From NCBI RefSeq assembly GCF_049243985.1, contig NC_135373.1, positions 8,663,501 to 8,727,500 of the forward strand: DNA of 64,000 nt. Reading direction: 5' to 3'. The translations under genes were made by a program, and so were the position numbers. This stretch comes from Paroedura picta (Eukaryota > Chordata > Lepidosauria > Squamata > Gekkonidae). Position 1 is the first letter of the stretch; the number at the start of each line of letters is the position of its first letter. Of this stretch, positions 1 through 12,869 are shown piece by piece. Under the pieces are notes generated by a model. It was not told the origin of the DNA, ran no database searches, and saw nothing but the letters and a program-made list of their open reading frames with translations.

Positions 1-25
1 ACCGTATGGAAACGGCAGGCCTTAC

Positions 26-137
26 CAAGTTGGCTGGTCCCCCGTATCTGCGCAGGTGTTCTTCGTAGGTGATGGCGTAGATGTCCGAGTCTCCGGCCGA
101 CCAGCGGGGGTTGCCCCAGGAGGGCTCCTTGGACTCC
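26..137 (-). CDS. VSIG10L: VSIG10L-like cytoplasmic-tail exon (candidate)
   Basis: A TAG acceptor and a GTAAGG donor bound 112 nt. The best frame reads SKEPSWGNPRWSAGDSDIYA and continues with ITYEEHLRRYGGPANL. It looks coding: biased composition, three tyrosines, no stop. It enters in phase 2, whereas the membrane exon leaves in phase 1, so an unseen exon must lie between. IYAITYEEHL resembles a tyrosine signalling site but does not fit the ITIM spacing. The gene continues beyond the left edge of the window. Confidence 0.55.
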
Positions 138-3100
138 CTACCATGGGGGAACTGACACAGGGTGGAGAGAGGAACAAGGCGCAGAGTCAGTGGCACCCAC
201 TAAAAAGGCCAAACCTTTCGACCAGGGAGGTACCCCTGAAATAGTTTTCTGGCTTCGAGGCACCAGGAAGTGATGTCAGATGGCCACGCCTCCCTGCCAC
301 AACCCCGGAAGTGAGAGGGACCTCAGCGGACAAAGGTTGAAAGGGCCAGGGCCCCTCTCCTTCCCACCTCCTCCAGGCCCATCACTGGCCACTTGGGGAG
401 GGGGGTGGGGGGGTGGGTCAACCTGCCCAAAAAAGGGTAGATTTTTTAAAATTTAAATTTTTAAAATCCTTTTCACACGGAGCTGGAAATGGCAGACAGA
501 GGGTGGGAGGGCTCCCTCCAGCCGCCATTTTGAAACCCCCCATGCTGCAGTACCATTGAGGAGCCTGACAGAGTGGCCGTTTTAGTCTCCCTCTGGATAA
601 ATGGAGGTTGCTTCAGGCTGACGTCTCTAAGACGTCTGCAGGAGTCTTGGCAGCCTTCTACGGCGTTGTACAGAGTGCAGAGTAAAGGGGGCGGAACGTG
701 CTTGAGGCGGGAGACACGGGACAAGAGAATGACATCATGCCAGGCCTGGCTCCTGGCCAGCGCTTGGCCTTGACGATCCTTACTAGGGAATGGACAGGAG
801 TGGCTGATCAGATAAGGACCAAATGTGAGGGGTGTTGTGCTAACTGCATAAACGTCTGTGCCCTGGGGTAGCTCTGGACACTGGATTTGGGGAAAGAAGC
901 CCAGAGTCACTTCTGAATCACTGCAGCCGTTAAAATGATACCTTGGAAGAATTCTCTGGCCTGGTGTGGTGATAATCTGGATCCGTATCTTGCAACGGGT
1001 CCCATATAATGAAGAAATCAGACCTTTGCAATACCGTTCTGTACAGCAGTACCATGGTTGGGAAACTCTGAGTTAGAGAGTATCTGGGAGACCCAGATTC
1101 GAATCTCTCCTCTGTTGTGGGAGCTTCGGTCAGTCACAGGCTCTCGGGTTAGCCTAACTCACAGGTGTGTGGTGAGGATCACGCGGAGGCGTGGAGAACA
1201 ATGGAAGCCACTTTGGCTTCCCTCCTCCCAATGGGGAACCAAAGGAAGTAAATAAAGATACCCTCAGAAGGACGGGGTGTGCTTTTGAGCTGTTCCTCCT
1301 CCTACAGCTTGTTCACACATCGCTCAGAACCCTTGGATTGTACCCCAATTGCTCTCACCTGGCGAGACAGGTAATGTTGCTGGTTTTCTGTTGGTGTGGG
1401 GGGCACTTTCCGTCGGCGTGCTACAAAGTGATTAAGAACAAGATTAGTGCCTCGCATTGAGAGTTCAACGATCTCTGAATGTCGAAATACATAAAGCACA
1501 AAATGTGAGCCAGAAGAATCTAATGTGTCAAGAAGAAAACTCCATTTGGAGGAAAGTTTCTTTATGCTGAAGTACAACCGTGTTTCATCCCAAACAATCC
1601 TTGCTAAGACTGAAGTCAGGTGACTTCTGTTTTAATCTCTACCCCACCCTCTTGCTTCCCTGGCTAGACTTTTTGGGTGTGAAGAGTTGTGATGGTGTTT
1701 TTTCACTAGCCACATTCCACGGACTAGAGAGAGGGTCATAGTGATCCGGCCAAGTAGCAAGTCCCCTATAACTAACTCTTTGCTGCCATAATTCACACCT
1801 AAAACGTCTAAGGTAATCAGTTGCATAGACAGAGCCAGCAGAAGAAGAAGAAGGAAGGAAGGAAGGAAGGAAGGAAGGAAGGAAGGAAGGAAGGAAGGAA
1901 GGAAGGAAGGAAGGAAGGAAGGAAGGAAGGAAGGAAGGAAGGAAGGAAGGAAGGAAGGAAGGAAGGAAGGAAAATTAGTCTCCATTGGCATCGATCTGAA
2001 CTCCCTACTACCTCTGGAAGAAAAATGTATCTTCCGGATTATTAAACAGAGAATATTAGACCATGAGCAGCAGGAACTCATACCTACTCAGCCTCGAGTC
2101 TGCTCACGAGCATTCTTTGGCATCATTATGCAGAGAAATATTATGCCTACATATTTGCATCTCCTTGATGTCCCACCCCAGAGAAGAGCTTTTCTCCTGG
2201 CACGAATGAATGCTTCCCCCTCAAAGGTCTTAGAGGGAAGATTCCACCGTATCCCATACCATGCGAGACTCTGTCCGTGTGGTTCTGGCTGCCCTGACTC
2301 TGTCTTAGATTGCCCCTTATATGAGCAGTGTCGTGATGACAGCTTTGTTGCTTTGCTGGGAAACAAGTCTTCTGTAAGTAAATCTATGACCTTGCAATTT
2401 CTGCTCTTTGACAAAGGCCCAGAGGTAACCATTTTAGTTGCCAGAGTTTTAACTAAGATGCTTTTATAATATGCTGCCTACCTTGTATTTTATCTTTTAG
2501 AGTTTATTTAATCATTTTAAGATCTGTTTGGTTATGTAACCCCATTTTATTATTTTGTTGAAATTTTAAACCCTATTTTTATATGTCTTATACATATTTA
2601 ATGCCAATAAAAGGTTACTGACTGACTGAGGAAGGAAGGAAGGAGGAAGGAAGGAAGGAAGGAAGGAAGGAAGGAAGGAAGGAAGGAAGGAAGGAGGAAG
2701 GAAGGAAGGAAGGAAGGAAGGAAGGAAGGAAGGAAGGAAGGAAGGAAGGAAGGAAGGAAGGAAGGAAGGAAGAAGAAGAAAGGACAGTTTGAGATACTTG
2801 GTGAAAATGAATGGCAAAAACAGATACCCTTAGCTGGGTACACTTCCAACACCCATTTGCTCAGTGTCAGACTGTTATAAAGCTGGCCAATGGTAGACCC
2901 CTGGGGATCCAAATTAATTAACCCATTCAGGGACCCAGAAACCCCAGGGTTCCCCAAAACTGAGAAAGCCCGTGCTGGGAAATCCGGGTTTGAATCCCCG
3001 CTTGTGCCCTGGAAGTTGGCTGGGTGACCTTGGGCTAATCACGGACTCTCGGCCAGACCTACCTCACAGGGTTGTTGTTGTGAGGAGAAAACAAAGGAGA

Positions 3101-6100
3101 GGAGAACAACGCAAGCTGCTTTGGGGCTCCCCATTGGGGTGAATGGCAGGACAGGAGTTAAGTGGGAGGGAGAAACAAATACAACGTCAGGTTTCATCGG
3201 CTGCCTTTTAGACTGGCCCTCCCCAGACCCACCCCTCGGCCCCTCTGCCTCTGCTTGGCCTGCGGCAGAGACCTTTGTCTGCGGCGGCCCCTAAAGGAAT
3301 CCCCCCAGCCCTGCACGGCTCACCTCGGCAGGCGAAGAGGACCAGCAAGATCACCAGGAGAAGGATCAGGAGGAAGCCGAAGATGGCGCCAATCACAATT
3401 CCCGCAATGGCACCAGCGCTGAGGTACGGCTCTGCAAAACAGGGGGCAGGGTGAGAAGCTCAAGAGTCCTGGCCATGGCCTTGCTGCCAGCACAGAGCAG
3501 TCGGGCGCCATCTTTCCACCCCCTTTCAGGCTCTGACAGGTTGCCTCACGCATCCACGGGGGTTGCAGGGGGTGGGCAGGATAGAGTGCCAGACTTTGGA
3601 GATTTGGAGATGGAGCCTGAGGAGAATAAAGATCTCAGCGACATATAATGCCACAGACTCCGCCCTCCAAAGCAGCTATCTCCTCCAGGGGAACAGATCT
3701 CTGTAGTCTGGAAGTAGACTATAATCCCAGCAAATCCCCAGGTCTCACCTGAAGGCTGGCAGCCCTAAAACGGGCAGACACAATGCACAGATGCACCCCG
3801 CCCCCCAACAAAAAATCCTTCCACTTAAGACATAGGTTGTCCGAAGAACCTTGCAGATAAAATCACTGAAGGCACCTTAGAAACTGCTCTGGCAACCAAG
3901 GGAATTGAAGGTTTCTTACTGGCTGCCTAATGTGGGCAGGCTAGATGTACGGTCTGAAATCTGACTGGCTTGCCATGCTAGCTTTGAGTGCCAGTGTGGT
4001 GTCATGGTTCAGAGCGGCAGCTTCTAATCTGGAGAGCTGGGTTCGATCCCACGCAGCCAGCTGGGTGACATAGCAGTTCTCTTAGAGCTCTTCAGTTCTC
4101 TTAGAGCTCTCTTCACCTGCTGTGAAGGGAGCCTGTAACAGCCCATGACTGAGGCAAGAGATGCGTTTCCGATAGCAACATGGGGGTCTGTGGGTGTACT
4201 TGTGCTTTCCCCTTCTGCCTGGACAACCCCTCCCCTTCCTCTTCCCACCACCAAGCTCTAGCACCCAATGTACTCCTGGATACAATGGGCTTTGCCCCTA
4301 GATTTTAAATAAACCAGCTCTTCTTTTTTTCTCTCAAAGGAGCCATTTTCTCCAGACGGACCAATGTCTGTTCCCTGGAGATCAGCTGCAATTCCAGGAA
4401 ATCCCCAGTTCTCAACTGGAGGTTGGCAGCCCTATCCCTAATTATGGCAGTGCCTCTCTCATCTACCCGCCCAACAAGCTGCCAGTCTGGGAGAGGAGGA
4501 GCTGTGGCATGCTTGGCATGGAAAAGGTCCCGGGTTCAAATCCCATCACCTCCAGTTAACAGATCGGGCAGCCGGTGATGTGGAAGTCCTTTGCCTGAGA
4601 GCTCGGAGGGCCACTGCCAGTCTGAGAAGACAATTCTGACCACGATGGACTCAGGGTCTCATTCAGTAGAAGACAGTTCATGTGTTCAGGCTTCTTTAGT
4701 GAAGGGGACCACCAGGAAGGGTTAAATTCCCCAGGCAAATATGTCTTAGGAGAAGACGGTCCTTCCGATCTCTTGGTCCCAAGCCACTTGGACAACAGCA
4801 ACACCTCTAATGCAGGGGTAGTCAAACTGCGGCCCTCCAGATGTCCATGGACTACAATTCCCAGGAGCCCCCTGCCAGCGTTCGCTGGCAGGGGGCTCCT
4901 GGGAATTGTAGTCCATGGACATCTGGAGGGCCGCAGTTTGACTACCCCTGCTCTAATGCATAATGGTCAGAGAGGCCCTCTTTGTGTGCACCTGAGATGC
5001 TTACCTGCCTGCAGGGTCAGGACCTGAGAAGGCTTCCCAGGCTGGGAGCCCAAGAAGGGCACCACCTGGAAGGAATATGAGGACCGGGGATCCAGCCCCG
5101 ACACAGTGGCGGACCGGTTGGCGCCTCCCAGCTCTTTCATCGTTTCCCACTCAGAGGCGGAGCGGCCTTGCTGGGGGCCCTGCCACTGGATCTGGAAGCC
5201 TGTGGTCACTGCTCCCGTGGGAACCGTCCAGACAAGGTAGGCAGATCCAGGGTCGGGTCCACGGGATAGAGTTGACTCTGAGACGGTGGGACCTGCCAAA
5301 GTTGGAAAAGACAAAGGCCGGTAAAGGGAAGCCCCTTCTTCAACGGGTGAGGGGTTATGCACACAGGATCGATACCCCATTTCACGGGGATGGTGGAAGG
5401 GGATTCCGGACGAGATGAACTGGACCTCCCAGGCAAAACCAGGCAGGTCGCTATCCTCGTGGGCTGCTCCTGTGCTCTTATGAGTAGCATGGCACCTGGT
5501 GTTGGGAAATACCTGGAAGGGGGTGGAGCCTGAGGAGGGCGGGGCTTACAGAGGGGCGGGACTTACGGAGGGGCAGGACTTCAACGGGGTCCGCCTTCCA
5601 AAGCAGCCATTTTCTCCTGGGGAGCTGATCTCTGTCACCTGGTGATCTATCGTAACAACCATAGATCTCCAGCACCCACCTGGAGGCTGGCAACCCGAAT
5701 GGCACAGTATTCCCAGCACTGGAATTCCGTCGCAGGCAATCATGGCCAGGTGCTGACTTTTCTAAAGCAGTCCGAGAACGGCCAGCGGACAGCAGAGCAA
5801 CGGCAGAGAAGGCTCCGCATAAAAATAAAGAAGGCCTGGTCGACTACGGCAGCAGTTTCTTTCACCCCTGAACAGGGCTGCCCAGGGTCAGCCCCAGGGC
5901 CGTCGGGGATGTGAATCATCCTGCCCTGTTTCTTCTCTGCAGCTAGGGGACCACTGGGAAACGGCCCTTTTGCCCATCTGCAGAGCGCCTTGGCTGACCA
6001 ACGGCTGGAGCCAGCTCACGTATTTAGAACAGACAGGGAAAGAATGACCCTGGTCATTTACTCTGCTCTGGTTCGGCCTCACTTGGAGTACTGTGTTCAG

Positions 6101-9100
6101 TTCTGGGCACCCCAGTTGAAGAGGGATGCTGACAAACTGGAGCGTATCCTGAGGAGGGCAACAAAGATGGCGAGGGGTTTGGAGACCAAGACATATGAAG
6201 AAAGGTTGGGGGAGCTTGGTCTGTTTAGCCTGGAGAGGAGACAACTGAGAGGGGATCTGATAACCATCTTCAAGTATTTAAAAGGCTGCCATGTAGAGGA
6301 TGGAGCAGAATTGTTCTCTCTTGCCCCAGAGGGACAGACCAGAATGAATGGGAAGAAATTAATTCAAAAGAAATTCCGTCTAAACATCCGGAAGAAGTTC
6401 CTGACAGTTAGAGCGGTTCCTCAGTGGAACAGGCTTCCTCGGGAGGTGATGAGTTCTCCATCTTTGGAGATTTTTAGCAGAGGCTGGATAGCCATCTGAA
6501 GGAAAGGCTGATTCTGTGAAGGCTCAAGGGGGTGGCAGGATACAGCGGATGAGCGATAGGGTTGTGAGTGTCCTGCATAGTGCAGGGGGTTGGACTAGAT
6601 GACCCATGAGTTCCCTTCCAACTCTATTATTCTACGATTCTTTCTATGACCCCCTCCCAAGAAGACCACCAGCGTGGCACAGAGGCTAGAGCTAAGAACC
6701 CGAAAGGCTGAGCAGCATCAGAACGCATATGAAATATTTATTTCAACGCATGTGCACGTCTGAAACTTTAAAACATAAACCTATATCAAGCGCTATGGCA
6801 CAAATCCAAAACACATGGATAAATGACAAAAACAAAACAGAAAAACCAATCGTGTTTCAACCCCTCTTGAGGTCTTCTTCAGTGGGCTAATTCTGAAATA
6901 CACTCATGCGATGTAGGAATGGGGACTATAAGGGGGTAAACAATATGAATGAAGAGGCGGCTGCATGAATTAAATGTCTCCAAATACATCGTTCTTGGAG
7001 GCCCCCGATTAGGATGTTTGTTCTTCAAATTGCCCCCCTTGCTGAAGCCCACTCTCAGCCTGAGAATATTCTCATCTCTCACATAGAATGCAAAGGGGAA
7101 TTGCAGTTGTGGCTAGAGCATCGACTCAGATCTGAGAGAACCGGGTTCAAATCCCTGTTCTGCTGGGCGACCTTGGTCCGGATGCATACACTCGGACGAA
7201 CCTCCCTCACAGGGCCGTTGTGAATAGGGCTGCCTTCTCTGGGTTGGAAAATTCCAAAGGGGCGGAGCCTGTAGAGGGCTGGGGAGGGTAGTGGCCTCTG
7301 AAGGGCAGGGGTAATCAACCTGCGGCCCTCCAGATGTCCATGGACTACAATCCCCATGAGCCCCTGCCAGCATTCGCTGGCAGGGGCTCCTGGGAATTGC
7401 AGTCCATGAACATCTGGAGGGCCGCAGTTTGACTACCCCTGCTGCAGGGTATAATATTATAGAGTCCCCCTTCCAAAGCAACCGTTTCCGCTACGGGAAC
7501 TGAGCTCTGTGGTCTGGAGGTCTGTTGTAATTCCGGGAGATCGCCGTGTCAACGAAGAAAGTAAGTAGAAGAAGAAGAAGAAGAAGAGTTGGTTCTTATA
7601 TGCTGCTTTTCCCTACCCGAAGGAGGCTCAAAGCGGCTTACAGTCTCCTTCCCTTTCCTCTCTTAGTAAACTACTAAGTGGATGCAACCCGCTCCCACCA
7701 CATTTGCCAGTTCCCTGGAAGGTGGATCTCACCAATAAGAGTGAGGTTGGCGCTCTGTGACCCCAGTGGGTTGGAGCAGTAGGTGCTGTAATTCCCCAGG
7801 TCGTTTGCGAGGCTGAAGTTCCGGATGGTGAGTCCAGTTCCGTCGGGGCTGAACACGAAACGGTCCCCAGCGGGAACCAGCGGCAGCCCATCCCAGAGCC
7901 AGTCGATCTCAGCCGGGTTGAAGGTTCCCCGGCAGCGCATTTCCACGGTGACCGTCCCTCCGGGGTCCTTGGAGGCCTGAAACGAGAGGAAGACCCCCGA
8001 GGGGGCTTCTGCAAAGGGAGAGAGGAGGCAGACAGCTTCACAACCAACCCGACATGAGTTGTGAAGATCGTATTGGCTTTTTGACCAGGCGATCTCGACG
8101 TATGGCTTTTATGTAGAATCAGGCTGCCCAGCAGGGACCGCGGTTCCCTCCCTGGCCTCGCTGAAAGGGAGGGGACCCATGTGGTTCGTCAGAACAAAAA
8201 GATGTGTCAAAACAAGCTGTCTGCCACAGAAAAGTCATACCGAAAACAAAAAGAGCCACAGTGCATAGAGAACGGAGAATGGAACCAGCCCGGCAGGAAC
8301 TGCATACAGCAACACAAAGAGGGAACTTTGGCCAAACAAACTTGGTGTGAAATGGTTTCAGGATAGTGACCAGCAATGGCCAAACAATACAACCCTTAAA
8401 ATTGTCAATGACGAGGAAAAGCACGGTCATGTTGATAGCAGACTGGAGAGGGTGGCCTCCTTCCACCTGGGAGCCACTTCTGAGCCTTGGCAGCCAGTGG
8501 GACTTTGGACCTGTTTGGGTTTTGTTGGATAAGGCATTTAGCCAAAAAACAAGTTCCAACCGGTGGCTTTTTCAATTATATTCATTTATAACTTTGCTGT
8601 ATCCTTTAGCTTTCGTTGGTAACTATCCTGAAACGGACAACATTGTTGGTTAGAAGAATGTTTCGATATCGCTTTTGTGTGGCCTACAACTTGTTTTGAC
8701 ACATCTTTTTATTCTTACGAATCACACTGGTCCCCTCCCTTTCAGCGAGGTCAGGGGGAGATGAATGGAAATTTCCTCCTTCCTTCTGCCTTCACAACAG
8801 CCTTGGCAGGTAGGCTGCACAGAGACCAGCTGCTGAGCTCTGCATTAGCTTCAGAGTGGCCAGGTCTCCTAGGGGTGCTGCCGGGAGATTGGCAACCCTG
8901 AATGCCATCACATCCCACCCCCCACCACCCCCCACACCCAGCCACTGCATCCAAGTTGGCTCCCAGAGGCATTCAAGCACCCCACGCCCTTTCCTGCCTT
9001 TGCATGAGCTGACTATGGCCTCTCTAAGTGCTTTTATACTGTTTTCAGCAATCAACCTCCAGGAAGGCCCTAGGGGTTGCCAGCCTCCAGGTGAGGCCTG

Positions 9101-12100
9101 GAGATCTCCTGGAATTACAGCCCACAAGACCGGCGGTGAGCTCCCCCTCCTGGCTTTTTCTGGGCTTGCACCCAGCTACTTGAGCCCACCTGGGATTACG
9201 CTACAGCTCTTCTCCCCAGTCAAATGGCTCGCCAAGCAGGTGACGTTCTGGCCACTGAGCCCTGCTGGGAAGGGAGGGTCCACCTGTTGCTCCAAGTGAG
9301 AGGAAGTGACCTCCACGTCCTCTGGGAGGCCCAGGAAGCTTAAACGGGGCTCGGGTGATCCCCCAGGCCAGTCGCAGGCGAAACGCAAAGCCGATCCGTT
9401 GTTGATTGACGTCACAGAGCACTGGGGGGGTCCAGAGGGCCGTTCTAAGGAAAGGGAGGTAGAAAAGAAGGGGCGTTGGTGCAAGTCAGGGAGACGGGAT
9501 CCAGAGATATATAGAGGAGCATAGAGTGGCAGGTCTGACCTGGGTGGGCCAGTCTAGCGTGACCTCATCGGATCTCAGAGGCTAAGCAGAGCCAGCCCGG
9601 GTTGGTTCTTGGATGGGAGACTGCCCTAGAAGTCCAGGGTGGAGTCAGAGAGGCCCACTCCTCTTCATATGAAGCCAGGTCCATGTACTACAATTCCCAT
9701 GAGCCCCTGCCAGCATGCTGGCAGGGGCTCATGGGAATTGTAGTCCATGGACATCTGGAGACTCGCGATTGGACCACTCCTGAGCACAGGCCCATTTCAG
9801 ATGGGGAAAACAACATGGGGAGAGGAGAAGCTGGAGCCCCTTCTGCCCATAGACCATTGCCTTGATAAAAACTGTGCCCCTGGGTGCCTTGATATTAACT
9901 TCCCTAGCTGACCGGGTAGTATAAAGCCTTCTAATGCAGGATCTGCCCAGGGCTGTGCTATAAATGGTTCTGCCCCCAACCCGGATGGGAGATATGCACT
10001 TCCTGAACCCAAGCAGGGTTGGTTTGGTTAGCAGTTGGATGGGAGACCATCAAGGAAGTCCAGCGCCACTACAGAAAGGCAGGCAAACGCAAACCACCAC
10101 TGGGCATCTCTTGCCTGGAACACCAGCCCTGACTTGGACACCCCAGGCAAGCCCCGTCTCGGACAGCAAGCAGGACTGACCCTGGCTAGGATAGGAATGG
10201 GAGACCACCAAGGGAACAGCAGGGTCATGATGTAGAGGCCGGCAATGGCCACACCACCTCCAAAGTTCTCTCGTGTGGCTGCCAGTCCTAGGATCCCCTG
10301 GCTGCACTACACACAAGCCACACAATCGATCAGACAATCAATCAATCAATCAATCAACATCAGTAATCTGTTTCAATATTTCTGGTAAGGCCTTGGAGGA
10401 GGAGCTGGTCTCATGGCTTAAGTGCCACCCAGCGCTTAACACCCACTCAGGGTGGCTGTCCCACACCTGAGTGCCTCCTCCTCCAACCAGCTTGCCTGTC
10501 TGTCCAGCAGCTAGCCAATCGCCTTCCGTCCCCCATCCCTGACCACCCCTCCTCCTTTCACTTCCCTCTGAGGCTCGGAGGCTGCAGATCCCTGCCGCAT
10601 GGGAGCTGATCCTGCTGGTGAGTTCCCTTCCCAGGGGCCTCCAGCCTGCAGCCTTTCCAGGTCCTGGAGGGAGGGGGAGGCCATACGCAGAGTTCTCCCA
10701 CCCCACCCCCCAATCTAGCACCCGTTTTATCCCTGAATGCAACAGGCTTGGCTCCTAGTCATCAATAATCAATAATAATAAATAAACGGTGACTTGGCAG
10801 TGCTTCCCCCCCATCACCTAGGGAGAAACAGGACAGGCCTTAACCACCCATCTCCTCACATCTCGGAAGTGAAGCCAGGTCAGCCCTGGTTAGTCCCTGA
10901 ATGGGTAACCAGCAAGGCAGTCCAAGGCTGCGGGGTGACGGCAGGCGGTAGCACCCCACCTCTCAACATCTCTTGCCTTGAAAGTCCTAACGTCAACAGT
11001 GCCTTGACTGTACTTTCCACCCTCCCCTGCAGGGACTGAGCGCCCAACCGCCTCACTCAACTAACGGGCAACGGTGAGGCTGTAGGTGCTCCGGACGTTC
11101 CGCTGGGTGCGCCGGTTGATGGCCAAACACGCATAGGTCCCCGCTTGATTCAGCTGCACGCTGGGGAGCGGAAGAGTGGGCGAGGAGGGCACCTGGGAGT
11201 CCTCAGAGTCTGGCACATTCCAGTAGATATCCGCCGGAGGGAGGGAAGGCGCCTGGCATGTCAGGTTCACGCTGGCGTTCACCAACACGAACCCCTCCGC
11301 TTCGGGATCCTGACCCAACGAGGAGACGGTGATGATCGGGGTCTCGGGGCCGTCTGGGAGGAAGGAAAACATGGCTGAGATGTAACACGGCACGCTGAGA
11401 AGCCCGTGGAGTAAGAAAGAAACGCCGTCGGCAGCTGATTTATCTCTCTGGTCTCCCGGTGTTGAGGGCTCCACCTCCCTGGTGCGGGTTCCCGTATCCA
11501 GGTTGCGACCCCGCTGACGAATGGAGCTATTCAAACTGATGGAGTGGCCGTTTAGCTGCGGCCAGGCAGCCCTTATGGTCTGTCGTTCTGCCCGGCCGCC
11601 CGGAATGCAGAGAGCTTCTCCCCGGTCCAGTTCGCACGGTTGCGTCCGCCGGCGCATGAATGTTCAGCCTCCCTCCTTGAACTGCGGTTGCTCCTGGCCA
11701 CCTGGGTCGCCAGCCACGGAGCGTGCCCATTCTGGAAAGGATGGAGGCCCTACACGGAACCCTGGATTTAGCTAAATGATTCGAGCCACTTGATCTGACA
11801 AATTCAGCATCTGGGCGCATCGTTGCCAGCCTCCAGTAGGGCCTGGAGATCTCCTGGAATGACCACTGATCTCCAGATGGCCAAGAGCAGATCCCCTGCA
11901 GACAGTGGCTGCTTTGGAGGAATTTCCCATGAACCGGAGCTGGCAAACCTATCTACGTGTGAACGGGAGGGATGTGCAGTCACATTACTAAGTCACGCCG
12001 ACAGAGCAGCCAGTAAAATCAGGATTAAATACCTACCTGCCTGCCTGCCTATCTACCCACCTATATTAGAGCAAAGATTGGTTTCTCTGTCTCAGTTTTT

Positions 12101-12778
12101 TCACGGTTGTGAAGTGGTGCGATCCTGCAGAATATGACTGAGAAGAACAGCAGTAGACACGCCCAGCTGGGGCCCCTCCCCTTCCCACCCCCTCGGGGCC
12201 ATCACTGGCCATTTTGGGAGGAGGGGTCAAGTCGACATGGCCATATATGGTCATGCCCCCAGATAAATGTTTAACAAATTGAAACACTACATTAAAAATT
12301 AATGAACTCCCACCCGTTTCGGAAACCCTTCCAGGGCTGTCAACAAAGCCTGCTCTATCTACACACACATACACAATTTGTCTGTCTGTCTGTCTGTCTA
12401 TCTAGCTACACATATAGATATGCACACAAACATATAGGTAGGTAGGTAGGTAGGTAGGAAGGTAGATATAGCTACACGTACATATAGATAAAGAGCCTCT
12501 TGTGGCGCAGAGTGGTAAGGCAGCAGACATGCAGTCTGAAGCTCTGCCCATGAGGCTGGGAGTTCAATCCCAGCAGCCGGCTCAAGGTTGACTCAGCCTT
12601 CCATCCTTCCGAGGTCCGTAAAATGAGTACCCAGCTTGCTGGGGGGTAAACAGTAATGACTGGGGAAGGCACTGGCAAACCACCCTGTATTGAGTCTGCC
12701 ATGAAAAGGCTAGAGGGCATCACCCCAAGGGTCAGACATGACTCGGTGCTTGCACAGGGGATACCTTTACCTTTACAT

Positions 12779-12869
<91 letters not shown>

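Noticed and set aside
2128-2469. 113-residue frame with a Cys-rich knuckle
   Set aside because: Looked like a zinc-finger gene, but it is a LINE C-terminus with a LINE 3' end.
1632-2957. Repetitive KEGR / LPSF frames
   Set aside because: All are translations of (GGAA)n tracts.
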